Of a stretch of 64,000 bases of DNA, positions 19,770 through 28,163 are shown one piece after another. A program made the translations under genes and the position numbers. Numbering within the stretch: the stretch's first letter is position 1; each line of letters starts with the position of its first letter. A model generated the notes under the pieces. That model saw nothing but the letters and a program-made list of their open reading frames with translations. It ran no database searches and was not told where the DNA came from. Origin of the DNA: Paucidesulfovibrio longus DSM 6739. GTDB lineage: Bacteria; Desulfobacterota; Desulfovibrionia; Desulfovibrionales; Desulfovibrionaceae. The stretch is taken from the NCBI RefSeq assembly GCF_000420485.1, contig NZ_ATVA01000011.1, positions 310,001-374,000 of the forward strand. The letters are read 5' to 3'.

Positions 19770-20876
19770 TTACCCCCGGCGCGTCTCAATTGGATTGAAG
19801 TAGGAATCGCGCTCCACAGGGCGAAATCCGCAACCGCGGATCATTTCGTCCAGCTCCGAGCGGGTCAGGCCCTGCTGCGAGGTGGCGCCCGCCTCGTGCC
19901 CGATCTTTTCTTCCACCACGGTCCCGTCGAAGTCGTCCGCGCCCCAGAGCAGGGCGGCCTGGGCCTGCTTGACCGTGAGCATGACCCAATACGCCTTGAT
20001 GTGCGGCACGTTGTCGAGCATCAGCCTGGAAATAGCGATGGTCTTGAGTTCGTCGAGCCCGGTCAGCGGGCGCTCGATCTTGAGCTTGCTGTTTTCCGTG
20101 AGGAACGGCAGTGGGATGAAGCAGACGAAGCCGTTTGCCCGGTCCTGAAGGCGGCGCAGCCGATCCAGATGGTCGAGTCGATGGGCGCTGGTTTCGATGT
20201 GTCCGAAGAGCATGGTGCAATTGGTCTTCAGGCCGAGGCCGTGGGCCTCCTCGTGAATGCGCAGCCATTCTTCGGCGTCGCTTTTGCGCGGGCAGACCTG
20301 TTCGCGGATTTCCGGCGCGAAGATTTCCGCGCCTCCGCCGGGGAGCATGTTCAGCCCGGCGGCCTGGAGACGCCGCAAGGTTTCCAGGGTCGATATTCCT
20401 TCCAGCGCGGCAAAATGCGCAATTTCCACGGCGGTGAAGCATTTCAGCACGGCTTGGGGATAGCGGCCGCGCAATTCGGCCAGTGTCTGCTCGAAAAAGC
20501 TCAGGGGCAGGGTCGGATGGCAGCCGCCGACCATATGGATTTCGCGCGGCTCGCTGGGGGCGCGTTCGAGCTTGTCGAGCACATCTTCCCGACTGAGGCG
20601 GAATGCGCCGGTTTGCTCGTCGTTTTCGCGCTGATAGGCGCAAAAGGTGCAGCCGTTGACGCAGACGTTGGTGTAGTTGATGTGGCGGTTGACCACGTAG
20701 TAGGCGGCGTCGCCGTGCATCCGCGTACGGACGAGGTGGGCCAGGTCGCCCACGGCCAGCGGGTCCGGGCAGGCGAAAAGGGCCTCCCCGTCCGAGAGGC
20801 TCAGGCGTTCACCGGCCAGAACCTTGTCCAGGACGGTTTCCAGGCCGAGGCGGGCGTACCGCTGACGATCAAGCAT
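19770..20876 (-). CDS. mqnE: Aminofutalosine synthase
   Basis: Radical SAM enzyme that joins the MqnA product with S-adenosylmethionine to give 6-amino-6-deoxyfutalosine. The 368-residue product has CxxxCxxC at C72/C76/C79 in VNRHINYTNVCVNGCTFC, then MVGGCHPTLPLSFFE and IPLPFLTENS, the MqnE-type motifs. Its start overlaps the 3' end of tetR by 8 bases, so the regulator and enzyme are in one transcript. Confidence 0.93.
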   Translation of the reverse strand: MLDRQRYARLGLETVLDKVLAGERLSLSDGEALFACPDPLAVGDLAHLVRTRMHGDAAYYVVNRHINYTNVCVNGCTFCAYQRENDEQTGAFRLSREDVLDKLERAPSEPREIHMVGGCHPTLPLSFFEQTLAELRGRYPQAVLKCFTAVEIAHFAALEGISTLETLRRLQAAGLNMLPGGGAEIFAPEIREQVCPRKSDAEEWLRIHEEAHGLGLKTNCTMLFGHIETSAHRLDHLDRLRRLQDRANGFVCFIPLPFLTENSKLKIERPLTGLDELKTIAISRLMLDNVPHIKAYWVMLTVKQAQAALLWGADDFDGTVVEEKIGHEAGATSQQGLTRSELDEMIRGCGFRPVERDSYFNPIETRRG

Positions 20877-21516
20877 GCTGTTCTCCGTTGTTCGCCGCCA
20901 GGGCGCGGCGGATGAAATCCATGAGCTGGTCGATGCGTTGGCGCGAATCCGCTTCGGAGATGCCGTGCAGGGCGGGATGCACTTCCGGGACCGTCAGGGA
21001 CTGGAGCAGGCGGTCGAAAAGACCGTCCACCAGGAACACGGCCATGTTCAGGTCAAGGTCGGAGCGCAGCTCGCCCCGGCGAATTCCTTCCTCCAGGAGC
21101 GGGGTCAGGTATTTGGCCGCGTAGCCGCGCACCTGGCGCAGGAAGGAGACGCGAAACGGCACGTTCTCCTGGAAGAGAACCTTGAGATAGATGCGGTAGA
21201 GGCGGGGATGGGCGCGCACGAATTCCAGCCCGGCCTCCAGGCTCAGCCGCAAGCGGTCGAAGGTGTCCCCCTCGGCCTCGCGGGCCTTGCGGAGCGGGCC
21301 TTTGAGCTTTTCCACGGAATGCTCGAAAACGCACTGGAAGATGCCTTCCTTGGTGCCGAAATAGTTGAAAAGCGACCCTTTGGCGATGCCGAGGCGCTTG
21401 ACCATGCGGTTGATGCTGGCCTGATGGAAGCCGTGTTCGGCGAACTCCTCCACGGCGGCGTCGAGCACGCGTTCCTGCTTTTGCGGATCAAGGTTTTCAA
21501 AGGTCTTGCTGCGCAT
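20869..21516 (-). CDS. TetR-family regulator heading the mqn operon
   Basis: Repressor-type protein. From ATG 21516 it has 215 residues: N-terminal TetR helix-turn-helix (RVLDAAVEEFAEHGFHQASI, LGIAKGSLFNYFGTKEGIF), then an all-helical ligand domain. An in-frame ATG at 21564 would run through a putative operator. Two copies of TGACCAGGTGGTCA lie immediately upstream, one next to the predicted -10 of its own promoter, suggesting autorepression. It probably controls mqnE/C/A and perhaps divergent mqnD. The ligand is unknown. Confidence 0.88.
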   Translation of the reverse strand: MRSKTFENLDPQKQERVLDAAVEEFAEHGFHQASINRMVKRLGIAKGSLFNYFGTKEGIFQCVFEHSVEKLKGPLRKAREAEGDTFDRLRLSLEAGLEFVRAHPRLYRIYLKVLFQENVPFRVSFLRQVRGYAAKYLTPLLEEGIRRGELRSDLDLNMAVFLVDGLFDRLLQSLTVPEVHPALHGISEADSRQRIDQLMDFIRRALAANNGEQHA

Positions 21517-21549
21517 CTTTCTTGCCTTTGGCTGAGGGCTTTCGTACAG

Positions 21550-21591
21550 TGACCAGGTGGTCATCGGCAGGTGCGAATGACCAGGTGGTCA
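21550..21591. promoter_or_regulatory. Twin putative TetR operators in the tetR-mqnD gap
   Basis: TGACCAGGTGGTCA occurs identically at 21550-21563 and 21578-21591, centres 28 bases apart. Each has perfect 6-bp inverted arms TGACCA/TGGTCA around a GG spacer. The second copy abuts the predicted -10 of the tetR promoter. The dyad, duplication and position are what is expected of a TetR operator. Confidence 0.75.
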
Positions 21592-21619
21592 CCGTAGTTT
21601 TCGTTTCGAAGCTTGTCAA
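21591..21619 (-). promoter_or_regulatory. Predicted promoter of tetR-mqnE-mqnC-mqnA
   Basis: On the minus strand TTGACA (21614-21619) is followed after exactly 17 bases by TACGGT (21591-21596). The -35 is perfect, the -10 moderate (3 of 6). The -10 shares a base with the second putative operator. Confidence 0.55.
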
Positions 21620-21636
21620 CGACAAAGGATTTTTGC

Positions 21637-22482
21637 ATGCCCGCGCAGCTTTCCATAGGAATTTCCCCCTGTCCCAACGACACGTTCATCTTCGGCGGCC
21701 TCGCTCTCGGACTCATCGGCTGCGAGGCGGGCGACCTGGACTTCCGGCTGGGCGACGTGGAAGAGCTGAACAATTGGGCTGCCGGAAACGGTCCCGATGT
21801 CTGCAAGGTGTCGGTGGCCGCTGCCGCTGGGCTGCTGGACGAATATGTGCTGCTGCGGGCGGGCGGGGCTCTGGGGTGGGGCGTGGGGCCGATCTTGGCC
21901 GGGGTGCCGGGGACCAGGCTGGACGGCCTGCGCGGAAAGGTCGCCGTGCCCGGCATGCGCACCACGGCGACGCTGCTCTTTTCAATGCTCGCGGACGAGC
22001 ACGGCCTCGACGTATCCTTGGAGGAAATGGTCTACAACGAGATCATGCCCTCGGTGTCCCAGGGACGCTGCCAGGCGGGGCTGGTCATCCACGAGGGGCG
22101 TTTCGTTCTGGGCGAGTATGGCCTGGAATGCTTGCAGGACATGGGCGAATGGTGGGAAAAGCGAACCGGCCTGCCTCTGCCTCTCGGCTGCATCGTGGCT
22201 CGCCGATCCCTGGGCGAGGCGCGGCTGCGCCTTCTGGACAAATGCATCCGCGCGAGCATTCTTTTGGCCAGGAATCAACTGGATGCGGTCTGGCCGTTCA
22301 TCGTCCGCCATGCCCAGGAGATGGATCCCGGCGTGATTCGCGAACACATCGATACTTTCGTGACCGACTACAGCCTGGACGTGGGACAGGAGGGCGAAGG
22401 CGCGGTGGCCACGCTGTTGCGGGAGGCCGCAAAACTCAGCGGCGCTCGTCTGCCGGAAGGGAATCTGCTGCTCGGCGCATGA
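21637..22482 (+). CDS. mqnD: 1,4-dihydroxy-6-naphthoate synthase
   Basis: Converts cyclic dehypoxanthine futalosine to 1,4-dihydroxy-6-naphthoate. From ATG 21637 it has 281 residues starting MPAQLSIGISPCPNDTFIFG, the MqnD hallmark, followed by DVCKVS and PGMRTTATLL. AAAGGA lies 7 bases upstream; a TTG at 21613 is rejected. It is divergent from tetR-mqnECA and likely shares its control region. mqnB is not in the window. Confidence 0.92.
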   Translation: MPAQLSIGISPCPNDTFIFGGLALGLIGCEAGDLDFRLGDVEELNNWAAGNGPDVCKVSVAAAAGLLDEYVLLRAGGALGWGVGPILAGVPGTRLDGLRGKVAVPGMRTTATLLFSMLADEHGLDVSLEEMVYNEIMPSVSQGRCQAGLVIHEGRFVLGEYGLECLQDMGEWWEKRTGLPLPLGCIVARRSLGEARLRLLDKCIRASILLARNQLDAVWPFIVRHAQEMDPGVIREHIDTFVTDYSLDVGQEGEGAVATLLREAAKLSGARLPEGNLLLGA

Positions 22483-22521
22483 TCGGCACGGAATTCTGTA
22501 TGGCTCGGAAGCAGGAGCAAC

Positions 22522-22554
22522 AAACGGGGCGGCTCAAAACCGCCCCGTTTTTTT
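22522..22554 (+). terminator. Intrinsic terminator after mqnD
   Basis: AAACGGGGCGG (22522-22532), 7-base loop, CCGCCCCGTTT (22540-22550) then further T. The A-run on the other flank makes it potentially bidirectional, serving the convergent EamA gene as well. Confidence 0.9.
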
Positions 22555-22575
22555 CGGTAAGGGGAGCGGGGCGTT

Positions 22576-23502
22576 TCAGCGCGCGTCCGGGGGCAGTTCC
22601 ACGGTCACTTCCGTGACCTTGGACCTGGTCTTGGTCTGGCTGACGATCACTCCGGCCAGGACCACGACGGAGGCGGCATACTGCATCGGGGTGAGCACCT
22701 CGTCGAGATAGGCCCAGGCCATGAACAGGGTCAGCACGGGAATCAGGTTCGTGAAGGCCGAGGCCTTGTGGGCCGGGATCTTGCTCAGCCCGTAGTTGTA
22801 CAGGCCGTAGCCTCCCAGGGTGATGAACGCTCCCAGGTAGACGATGGCGAGGATTCCTTCGAGGGAGAATCCCTGCGGCGCGGCCGTGCTGGGCAGGAAA
22901 AGCAGCGGAAAGTAGAACAGCGTTGCCTGCACCGCCTGCACCGCCGTGAGGAACAGCGGGGGGTAGCGCACGCTCATGCGCTTGAGCATGATCATGTAGC
23001 CCGAAGCGCAGATCATGGCCAGGAACTCAAGAAAGTTGCCGAGCATGGGGTTGGGCGCGCTCTCTCCGGGCACGGCTCCGGCGGAGAGCCAGACAGCGCC
23101 GACCACCGCAAGGGCGAACCCGAACAAGGTCCGCCGGGTGATCTCCTCCTTGAGCACGAAATGCGCGCCCACGGCCACGATCAGCGGCAACAGGGAGACG
23201 ATCATGCCGGCCTGGGAGGCGTGGGTCTTTTCCAGGGCCAGCGCCTCGAAGACGAAATAGAGGCAGGGTTCGCAAAGGGCCATGAAGGCCAGGAACTTCC
23301 AGTCGCCCTTCTGGTATTTGATGTTCCGGAAGTTGCGCCAGAGAAAGAGAAAGCAAAAGCTGGCCACGAACATGCGTCCGAAAATCACGACCATGGGGTC
23401 GTAGTGCCGGAAGGCCACCTTGAGCGCCACGAAGGAGCTGGCCCAGAGCAGCGAGGCCGAGAGCAGGGCGAGAACCGGAAGGGCGCCCGCGGAGATGCGC
23501 AT
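22576..23502 (-). CDS. EamA/DMT-family exporter
   Basis: Inner-membrane transporter of the drug/metabolite transporter superfamily, 308 residues, with about ten hydrophobic helices arranged as two EamA repeats (LLWASSFVALKVAF in the first, AYLDEVLTPMQYAASVVVLAGVIV in the second). Substrate unknown; relatives export amino acids or metabolites. It starts 3 bases after the Lrp-type gene, so the two are probably one operon and the regulator may sense the substrate. Confidence 0.88.
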   Translation of the reverse strand: MRISAGALPVLALLSASLLWASSFVALKVAFRHYDPMVVIFGRMFVASFCFLFLWRNFRNIKYQKGDWKFLAFMALCEPCLYFVFEALALEKTHASQAGMIVSLLPLIVAVGAHFVLKEEITRRTLFGFALAVVGAVWLSAGAVPGESAPNPMLGNFLEFLAMICASGYMIMLKRMSVRYPPLFLTAVQAVQATLFYFPLLFLPSTAAPQGFSLEGILAIVYLGAFITLGGYGLYNYGLSKIPAHKASAFTNLIPVLTLFMAWAYLDEVLTPMQYAASVVVLAGVIVSQTKTRSKVTEVTVELPPDAR

Positions 23503-23505
23503 GGC

Positions 23506-23994
23506 TTATTCCTCGCCCTGAAGGGCGGAAAGGGTGGGGGATTCGTCCACGTAGAGAGGCGGGTTGATCTGCTGCTTGCCGGAGCGCAGCACGATGATGG
23601 TCTGGGTGGCGCGGACCGGGGGAATGTCGTTGATGTTGGTGAGCACGTGCTCCAGGCTGGCCGTGTCCGGGCAGCGGAGCTTGAGCAGAAAGCAGGCCTC
23701 GCCCACCGTGTAGTGCACCTCGACCACTTCCGGGATGCGGGCGAAAGCGGCGGCAGCCTCTTCGGAACGGCGCATCTCCTGCAAATAGACCTGTGCGAAG
23801 GCCAGCACCTGCATGTTCAGCGCTTCCGGAGCCAGCTCCACGGTGAAGCGACGGATGATGCCGCGCTTTTCCAGGCGCTTGATGCGCCCGTGCACGGCCG
23901 CTGCCGAAAGCCCCACCAGCTCGCCGAGGCGGGCGTTGGTGGTGCGGGTGTCTTCCTGAAGAATGTTAAGAATCTGCTTGTCAATGGCGTCCAT
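23506..23994 (-). CDS. Lrp/AsnC-family transcriptional regulator
   Basis: 162-residue regulator with the Lrp helix-turn-helix at residues 1-60 (IDKQILNILQEDTRTTNARLGELVGLS, VHGRIKRLEKRGIIRRF) and a C-terminal RAM ligand/oligomerisation domain. GGAGG precedes the ATG. Directly upstream of the EamA exporter, an arrangement common for amino-acid-responsive export systems. Distinct from the AsnC-like siroheme decarboxylase at 30.5 kb. Confidence 0.9.
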   Translation of the reverse strand: MDAIDKQILNILQEDTRTTNARLGELVGLSAAAVHGRIKRLEKRGIIRRFTVELAPEALNMQVLAFAQVYLQEMRRSEEAAAAFARIPEVVEVHYTVGEACFLLKLRCPDTASLEHVLTNINDIPPVRATQTIIVLRSGKQQINPPLYVDESPTLSALQGEE

Positions 23995-24061
23995 CGTTCA
24001 ATCATCCTCCGATGGGGCAGGCAATAGATCAGTTTTCTGCGGAAGGCAATGACTGAAGATC

Positions 24062-24087
24062 AAAAAAAAGCGGCCCCGAAGGGCCGC
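24062..24087 (-). terminator. Intrinsic terminator of the zinc-ribbon gene
   Basis: GCGGCCC (24070-24076), loop CGAA, GGGCCGC (24081-24087), with an eight-base A run on the left that reads as T on the minus strand. 28 bases after the stop at 24116. Confidence 0.88.
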
Positions 24088-24115
24088 CCGTGCGCTGCGT
24101 GGGGAAAAAGCTGTT

Positions 24116-24379
24116 TCAGAAGCACATGGCCACGAGGTTGAAGGGCTTGTAGCCGTTGTCCGGGTTGAGGGCGTAGCGGCAACCGAGGGTGCAGTCGTCG
24201 CGCTTGTTCACGATGTCCTGGTCCGAGCCTTTGTAATGGGGACATTCGTTGTTGTAGCAGACCAGGACCACGCCCCAGCCGCTGTCCGGCGGAGCCAGCC
24301 AGGCTTCCATGGGCTTGCCGCAATGCGGGCAGTCGTGGTCTTCGAGGACGGTCTCGATTCCTGCGTATGTGAAGATCAT
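24116..24379 (-). CDS. Small zinc-ribbon-like protein of unknown function
   Basis: An 87-residue protein with a CPHCGKP knuckle (C17, C20) and further cysteines in CYNNECP and DDCTLGC, plus a terminal C. It is acidic and has no membrane segment. AAGGAGAACGAG precedes the ATG and a terminator follows, so it looks like a real single-gene unit. No family was recognised with confidence; a metal-binding role is inference from the cysteines. Confidence 0.75.
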   Translation of the reverse strand: MIFTYAGIETVLEDHDCPHCGKPMEAWLAPPDSGWGVVLVCYNNECPHYKGSDQDIVNKRDDCTLGCRYALNPDNGYKPFNLVAMCF

Positions 24380-24481
24380 CTCGTTCTCCTTGTTGGTGTA
24401 TTCGCCTTTGTACAGATAAGACCTCTGACCAGCGCGTCAACCCATGCGGACGCGGTAATCCGCCGATGGGCCGAACGCTTT

Positions 24482-24973
24482 TCAGCTCTGCGATGCCTCC
24501 CGCAGGGCGCGGAACAGGGCGCGGGCGTTCTTGGGCGGCTTGCCTTTGGCGCGTTCCTGGCGCGCGTTGCGCAGCAGGCTGCGCAGGTGCTGCCGGTCGG
24601 CCTCGGGATGGGAGTCGAAAAACTCCTCCAGGGGTTCGTCTTCGCCGTCAAGGAGCCTGTCGCGCAGGCGTTCCAGGGCCTTGAAGGCCGCATTGGCCTC
24701 GGCCGTGGCCGCGCCCCTGCTGTCCAGGAATTCCATGATCGGTTCCGGGTCCAGGGAGCGCATCAGCTTGCCCACGAACTGGTTCTGGCGTCTGCGTGCT
24801 TCGTGCTTCGTGATGCGCCGCAGCTCGTCCAGGGCGTCGAGCAGGTCCGCGGGCAGGTCCAGAGGGCGCAGTTCTTCGCGGGTCAGCGCGGAGAGGCGTT
24901 CGCCCATGTCTTGAAGGGCAGTCATGTCCCGTTTTTTTTGGGATCGGCTCTTTGGAGCCTTGAATTCTTCCAT
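24482..24973 (-). CDS. darP: Ribosome maturation protein DarP (YjgA, DUF615)
   Basis: A 163-residue basic helical protein that in E. coli binds late 50S precursors. It opens with PKSRSQKKRDMTALQDMGERL and continues with LPADLLDALDEL, RRRQNQFVGKLMR and DRLLDG, the DUF615 pattern. C terminus is rich in charged residues. It is a lone gene on the minus strand. Confidence 0.88.
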   Translation of the reverse strand: MEEFKAPKSRSQKKRDMTALQDMGERLSALTREELRPLDLPADLLDALDELRRITKHEARRRQNQFVGKLMRSLDPEPIMEFLDSRGAATAEANAAFKALERLRDRLLDGEDEPLEEFFDSHPEADRQHLRSLLRNARQERAKGKPPKNARALFRALREASQS

Positions 24974-25065
24974 GCCGAATCTCTAGCCGAGGCCGTCGAG
25001 CCTGTCCAGCCCGCGTTGCCTTGATCGTGACCGTGAGCTATCGTTGCCGGCGGAGGATTTCATTC

Positions 25066-26193
25066 ATGGCGAACCGGCTTTCCGGGCAACGACGCGCAGA
25101 TGCTGAGAGCGCATGCGCCGCGCGCATTGAACGCGGGGGCGCGGGGGACGTCCTGCGCCTTGACGGGCGGCTGGACGCAGGAGCTGTGGCCCGCTGCTGG
25201 AACGACATCGTTCCCCAGGCCGGGCCGGAGCTCCTCGTGGACGCCTCCGGTCTTGCGGATCTCGACGGCGCGGGCATGGCCCTGCTGCTGACCCTGCGCC
25301 GGGCGGGCGCGAAGCTGGAAGGGCTGGCGCCGCGCTTCGAGGAGCTTCTCGGCCTTGTGCCGCTGGACGCCCTGACGCGGGACAGCGGAGATTGCCGGCG
25401 CTGCGGGCTGGCGGAGCGCGTCGGCCGTTCCGCGGGCAGCGCCTCGCGCGACCTGGGGACGCTCGTCTCCTTCGTGGGCGAGTGCGGCCTGGCGCTCTGG
25501 CAGGCCGTTCGCCATCCGCGCAGTGTGCGCCGCCGCGACGTTCTCGACGCCATGACCGCCGTGGGGGTGGACAGCATGCCCATCCTGCTGCTCATCGGCT
25601 TTCTCATGGGCCTGATCATGTCCTTCCAGTCCGCCGTGAGCCTGGTCCGTTTCGGCGCGGTCATCTTCGTGCCGAACATGCTCGGCCTGGTCATGTTCCG
25701 CGAGATGGGCGGGTTGATCACGGCCATTCTGCTCGCGGCGCGCTCCGGCTCGGCCTTTGCCGCCGAGATCGGGACCATGAAGGTCAACGAGGAGCTGGAC
25801 GCCCTGGTCACCATGGGCCTTTCCCCCATGCGTTTCCTCGTGGCCCCGAAGGTCATCGCCTCGGTGCTCATGGTCCCGTTGATGACCTTGTTCTTCAATT
25901 TCGCGTCTCTTGCGGGCGGCGCCCTGGTCATGCTTTCCATGGGCTTTCCGCTGGCGACCTTCACGGGACGGGTCTTCGCCAACACCACGGGCATGGACGT
26001 GGGAGGCGGACTGCTCAAGGCGCTGGTCTTCAGCGTGCTCGTGGCCGGGGCGGGCTGCATGCGCGGCATGGGCACGGGAGCCGGGGCCGGGGCCGTGGGC
26101 CGCTCCACCACCGGAGCCGTGGTCAGCGGCATCATCCTCATCGCCGTGGCGGACGGGCTTTTCGCCGTGGCTTTCTACCTCCTGGGAATCTAG
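25066..26193 (+). CDS. MlaE-type ABC permease with N-terminal STAS domain
   Basis: Inner-membrane permease of an MCE-type lipid ABC transporter. From ATG 25066 (GGAGG 9 bases upstream) it has 375 residues: about 1-100 form a STAS-like domain (LLVDASGLADLDGAGMALLLTLRRAGA), and the rest is the MlaE permease, with GFLMGLIMSFQSA, LVMFREMGGLITAILLAARSGSAFAAEIGTM-type and VNEELDALVTMG motifs. A TTG at 25021 would add 15 residues and is less likely. First gene of a four-gene operon. The STAS fusion replaces the separate MlaB of enterobacteria. Confidence 0.92.
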   Translation: MANRLSGQRRADAESACAARIERGGAGDVLRLDGRLDAGAVARCWNDIVPQAGPELLVDASGLADLDGAGMALLLTLRRAGAKLEGLAPRFEELLGLVPLDALTRDSGDCRRCGLAERVGRSAGSASRDLGTLVSFVGECGLALWQAVRHPRSVRRRDVLDAMTAVGVDSMPILLLIGFLMGLIMSFQSAVSLVRFGAVIFVPNMLGLVMFREMGGLITAILLAARSGSAFAAEIGTMKVNEELDALVTMGLSPMRFLVAPKVIASVLMVPLMTLFFNFASLAGGALVMLSMGFPLATFTGRVFANTTGMDVGGGLLKALVFSVLVAGAGCMRGMGTGAGAGAVGRSTTGAVVSGIILIAVADGLFAVAFYLLGI

Positions 26194-26196
26194 CGC

Positions 26197-26991
26197 ATGG
26201 ACCAGGCCGGAATCGAACCCGTCATCCGCGTGCAGGGCCTAGTGGCCGCCTACGGCGAAACCGTCATTCTCGACAACGTGAGCTTTGACGTGAATTCCGG
26301 GGAAATATTCGTGATACTGGGCGGGTCTGGCTGCGGAAAATCCACGCTGCTCAAGCATATGATCGGCCTGCGAGCCCCGCGCCGAGGCAAGGTGCTCATC
26401 GGGGGAAGCGACGTGGCCGCGGCCGAGGGAACCGAACGGGACGCGATTTTGCGGCGCATCGGCGTCATGTATCAGAGCGGCGCGCTGTTCGGGTCCATGA
26501 GCCTGCTGGAGAACGTTTCCCTGCCGCTGGAGGAGTTCACGGACCTGCCTCCGGACGCGGTGCGGGCCACGGCGCTCATGAAGCTGGGGCTGGTGGGCCT
26601 CGGAGGGGCCGCAGGGATGCTTCCCGCCGAGATCAGCGGCGGCATGCGCAAGCGGGCGGCCATCGCCAGGGCCATGGCCCTGGATCCTCGGATTCTGTTT
26701 CTGGATGAACCCTCGGCCGGGCTCGATCCCGTGACCTCCGCGGAACTGGATGATCTCATCGTCCGGCTTTCGCGCACCCTGGGAGCGACCTTCGTGGTGG
26801 TCACGCATGAGCTGGACAGCATTTACGCCATTGCGGACCGGGTGATCATGCTCGACAAGCGCACCCGCCGGATCGTGGCCCAGGGGGATCCTCGCGAGCT
26901 TCGCGACCACGCCGACGACCCGGAGGTGCGGCGGTTCTTCCTGCGCGGCAGAACCGAATCGCATGTCGCCGAAACCGGAGAAAGGACATGA
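26197..26991 (+). CDS. MlaF-type ABC ATPase
   Basis: Cytoplasmic ATPase of the MCE transporter, 264 residues. Walker A GGSGCGKST, signature EISGGMRKRAAIARA (the Mla-type GGM variant of LSGGQ) and Walker B ILFLDEPSAGLDP are intact, with the H-loop in VVVTHELDS. It sits 3 bases after the permease and overlaps the MCE gene by 4 bases (ATGA). Confidence 0.95.
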   Translation: MDQAGIEPVIRVQGLVAAYGETVILDNVSFDVNSGEIFVILGGSGCGKSTLLKHMIGLRAPRRGKVLIGGSDVAAAEGTERDAILRRIGVMYQSGALFGSMSLLENVSLPLEEFTDLPPDAVRATALMKLGLVGLGGAAGMLPAEISGGMRKRAAIARAMALDPRILFLDEPSAGLDPVTSAELDDLIVRLSRTLGATFVVVTHELDSIYAIADRVIMLDKRTRRIVAQGDPRELRDHADDPEVRRFFLRGRTESHVAETGERT

Positions 26992-28163
26992 GCCGGCAAC
27001 GTTATCATCGACTGGGGCTGTTCATCATCGGAGGCACGGCGCTTTTGCTCTTCGTGGTCTTCGCGCTCGGGGCTGGCCGTTTTCTCAATTCCTCCATCAA
27101 GCTGGAAACGTATTTCAACGAGTCGGTCAACGGACTGGAAGTGGGCTCCCCCGTGAAGTACCGGGGAGTCAAGATCGGCACCGTCTCGCACATCGGCTTC
27201 GTCATGGGCCGCTACACCTCCGTGGCCGAAAGCGACTACCGCTACGTGCTCGTGGAGTGCGAGCTGTCGGACGACTCGTTCCTGAACCGCCCGGAGGCGG
27301 AGATCGCCGATCAGATCCAGGAGGACGTGAAGCGCGGCCTGCGCATCCGGCCCACCTCCGTGGGCATTACGGGACAGCTTTTCCTGGGTATCGATTACCT
27401 CGATCCCGCGAGCAACCCGCCTCTGCCCATCACCTGGGAGCCGCGCAATTTGTACATTCCTTCCGCGCCGAGCACCCTCAGCCGCCTGGAAGAGGCGGTC
27501 ACGCGCATGAGCGAGGCCGTGGGCGGCATCGACAGGGAAGATGTCGAAGGGATTCTCAAGGGAGTGCGCAAGGTGACGGACAGCCTCGGCAGTTTTCTGG
27601 AAAAGGCCGACGCCAAGACCCTGGGCGAACTGCTGGCCGCCAACCTGGAGCAGACCGAGGGCATCTTCGCCAGCGTCAACCGCCTTCTGCGCGACCCCGA
27701 AGCCGTGAAGCTCCTGCCCAACGCCTCGCTGGTCATGGGCGACCTGCACGGCATCCTGGGACGGGCAGGCGAGGACATCGTGGCCACCGCTGCGGACATG
27801 CGCGTGACCTTCGCCGCGCTCAAGACCGCGTCGATCCAGCTGGAGCAGGCGCTTCGCCAGCCGGGTACGGACTTGCCCACCTTGGCGAAACGTGTGGACG
27901 AGGCCACGGGCGAGGCCGCGGCCGCCTCGGCAAAGCTTCACGAACTGCTCAACCGGATCAACGGCGTGGTGGCCGGACAGCAGGGCAACGTGCAGGAAAT
28001 TTTGGAAGGCTTGCGTCTGCTCGTGCAGGATCTGCGCGAGATCACCCAGGAGGCGCGGCGCTATCCCTCCGGGATGCTCTTCGGCGAGCCGCCCGCGCGG
28101 GAGCTGCCGGAGGGGCATCAACGTGCAGCGGAGCGGCCTGGGAGCGCGGGAGACAAGCAATGA
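26988..28163 (+). CDS. MlaD/MCE-domain protein
   Basis: Membrane-anchored MCE protein forming the periplasmic ring or channel, 391 residues. An N-terminal membrane segment (LGLFIIGGTALLLFVVFALG) precedes the MCE domain: FNESVNGLEVGSPVKYRGVKIG, and RPTSVGITGQLFLGIDYLD. The remaining 200 residues are helical, possibly coiled coil. Longer than E. coli MlaD (about 180 residues), nearer PqiB-like proteins in length but with a single MCE domain. Confidence 0.92.
   Translation: MSRQRYHRLGLFIIGGTALLLFVVFALGAGRFLNSSIKLETYFNESVNGLEVGSPVKYRGVKIGTVSHIGFVMGRYTSVAESDYRYVLVECELSDDSFLNRPEAEIADQIQEDVKRGLRIRPTSVGITGQLFLGIDYLDPASNPPLPITWEPRNLYIPSAPSTLSRLEEAVTRMSEAVGGIDREDVEGILKGVRKVTDSLGSFLEKADAKTLGELLAANLEQTEGIFASVNRLLRDPEAVKLLPNASLVMGDLHGILGRAGEDIVATAADMRVTFAALKTASIQLEQALRQPGTDLPTLAKRVDEATGEAAAASAKLHELLNRINGVVAGQQGNVQEILEGLRLLVQDLREITQEARRYPSGMLFGEPPARELPEGHQRAAERPGSAGDKQ

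Noticed and set aside
22483-22521. tRNA or small RNA after mqnD
   Set aside because: Only the terminator hairpin is present. No cloverleaf with a GTTCRA-type T-loop was seen here or in other gaps of the window.
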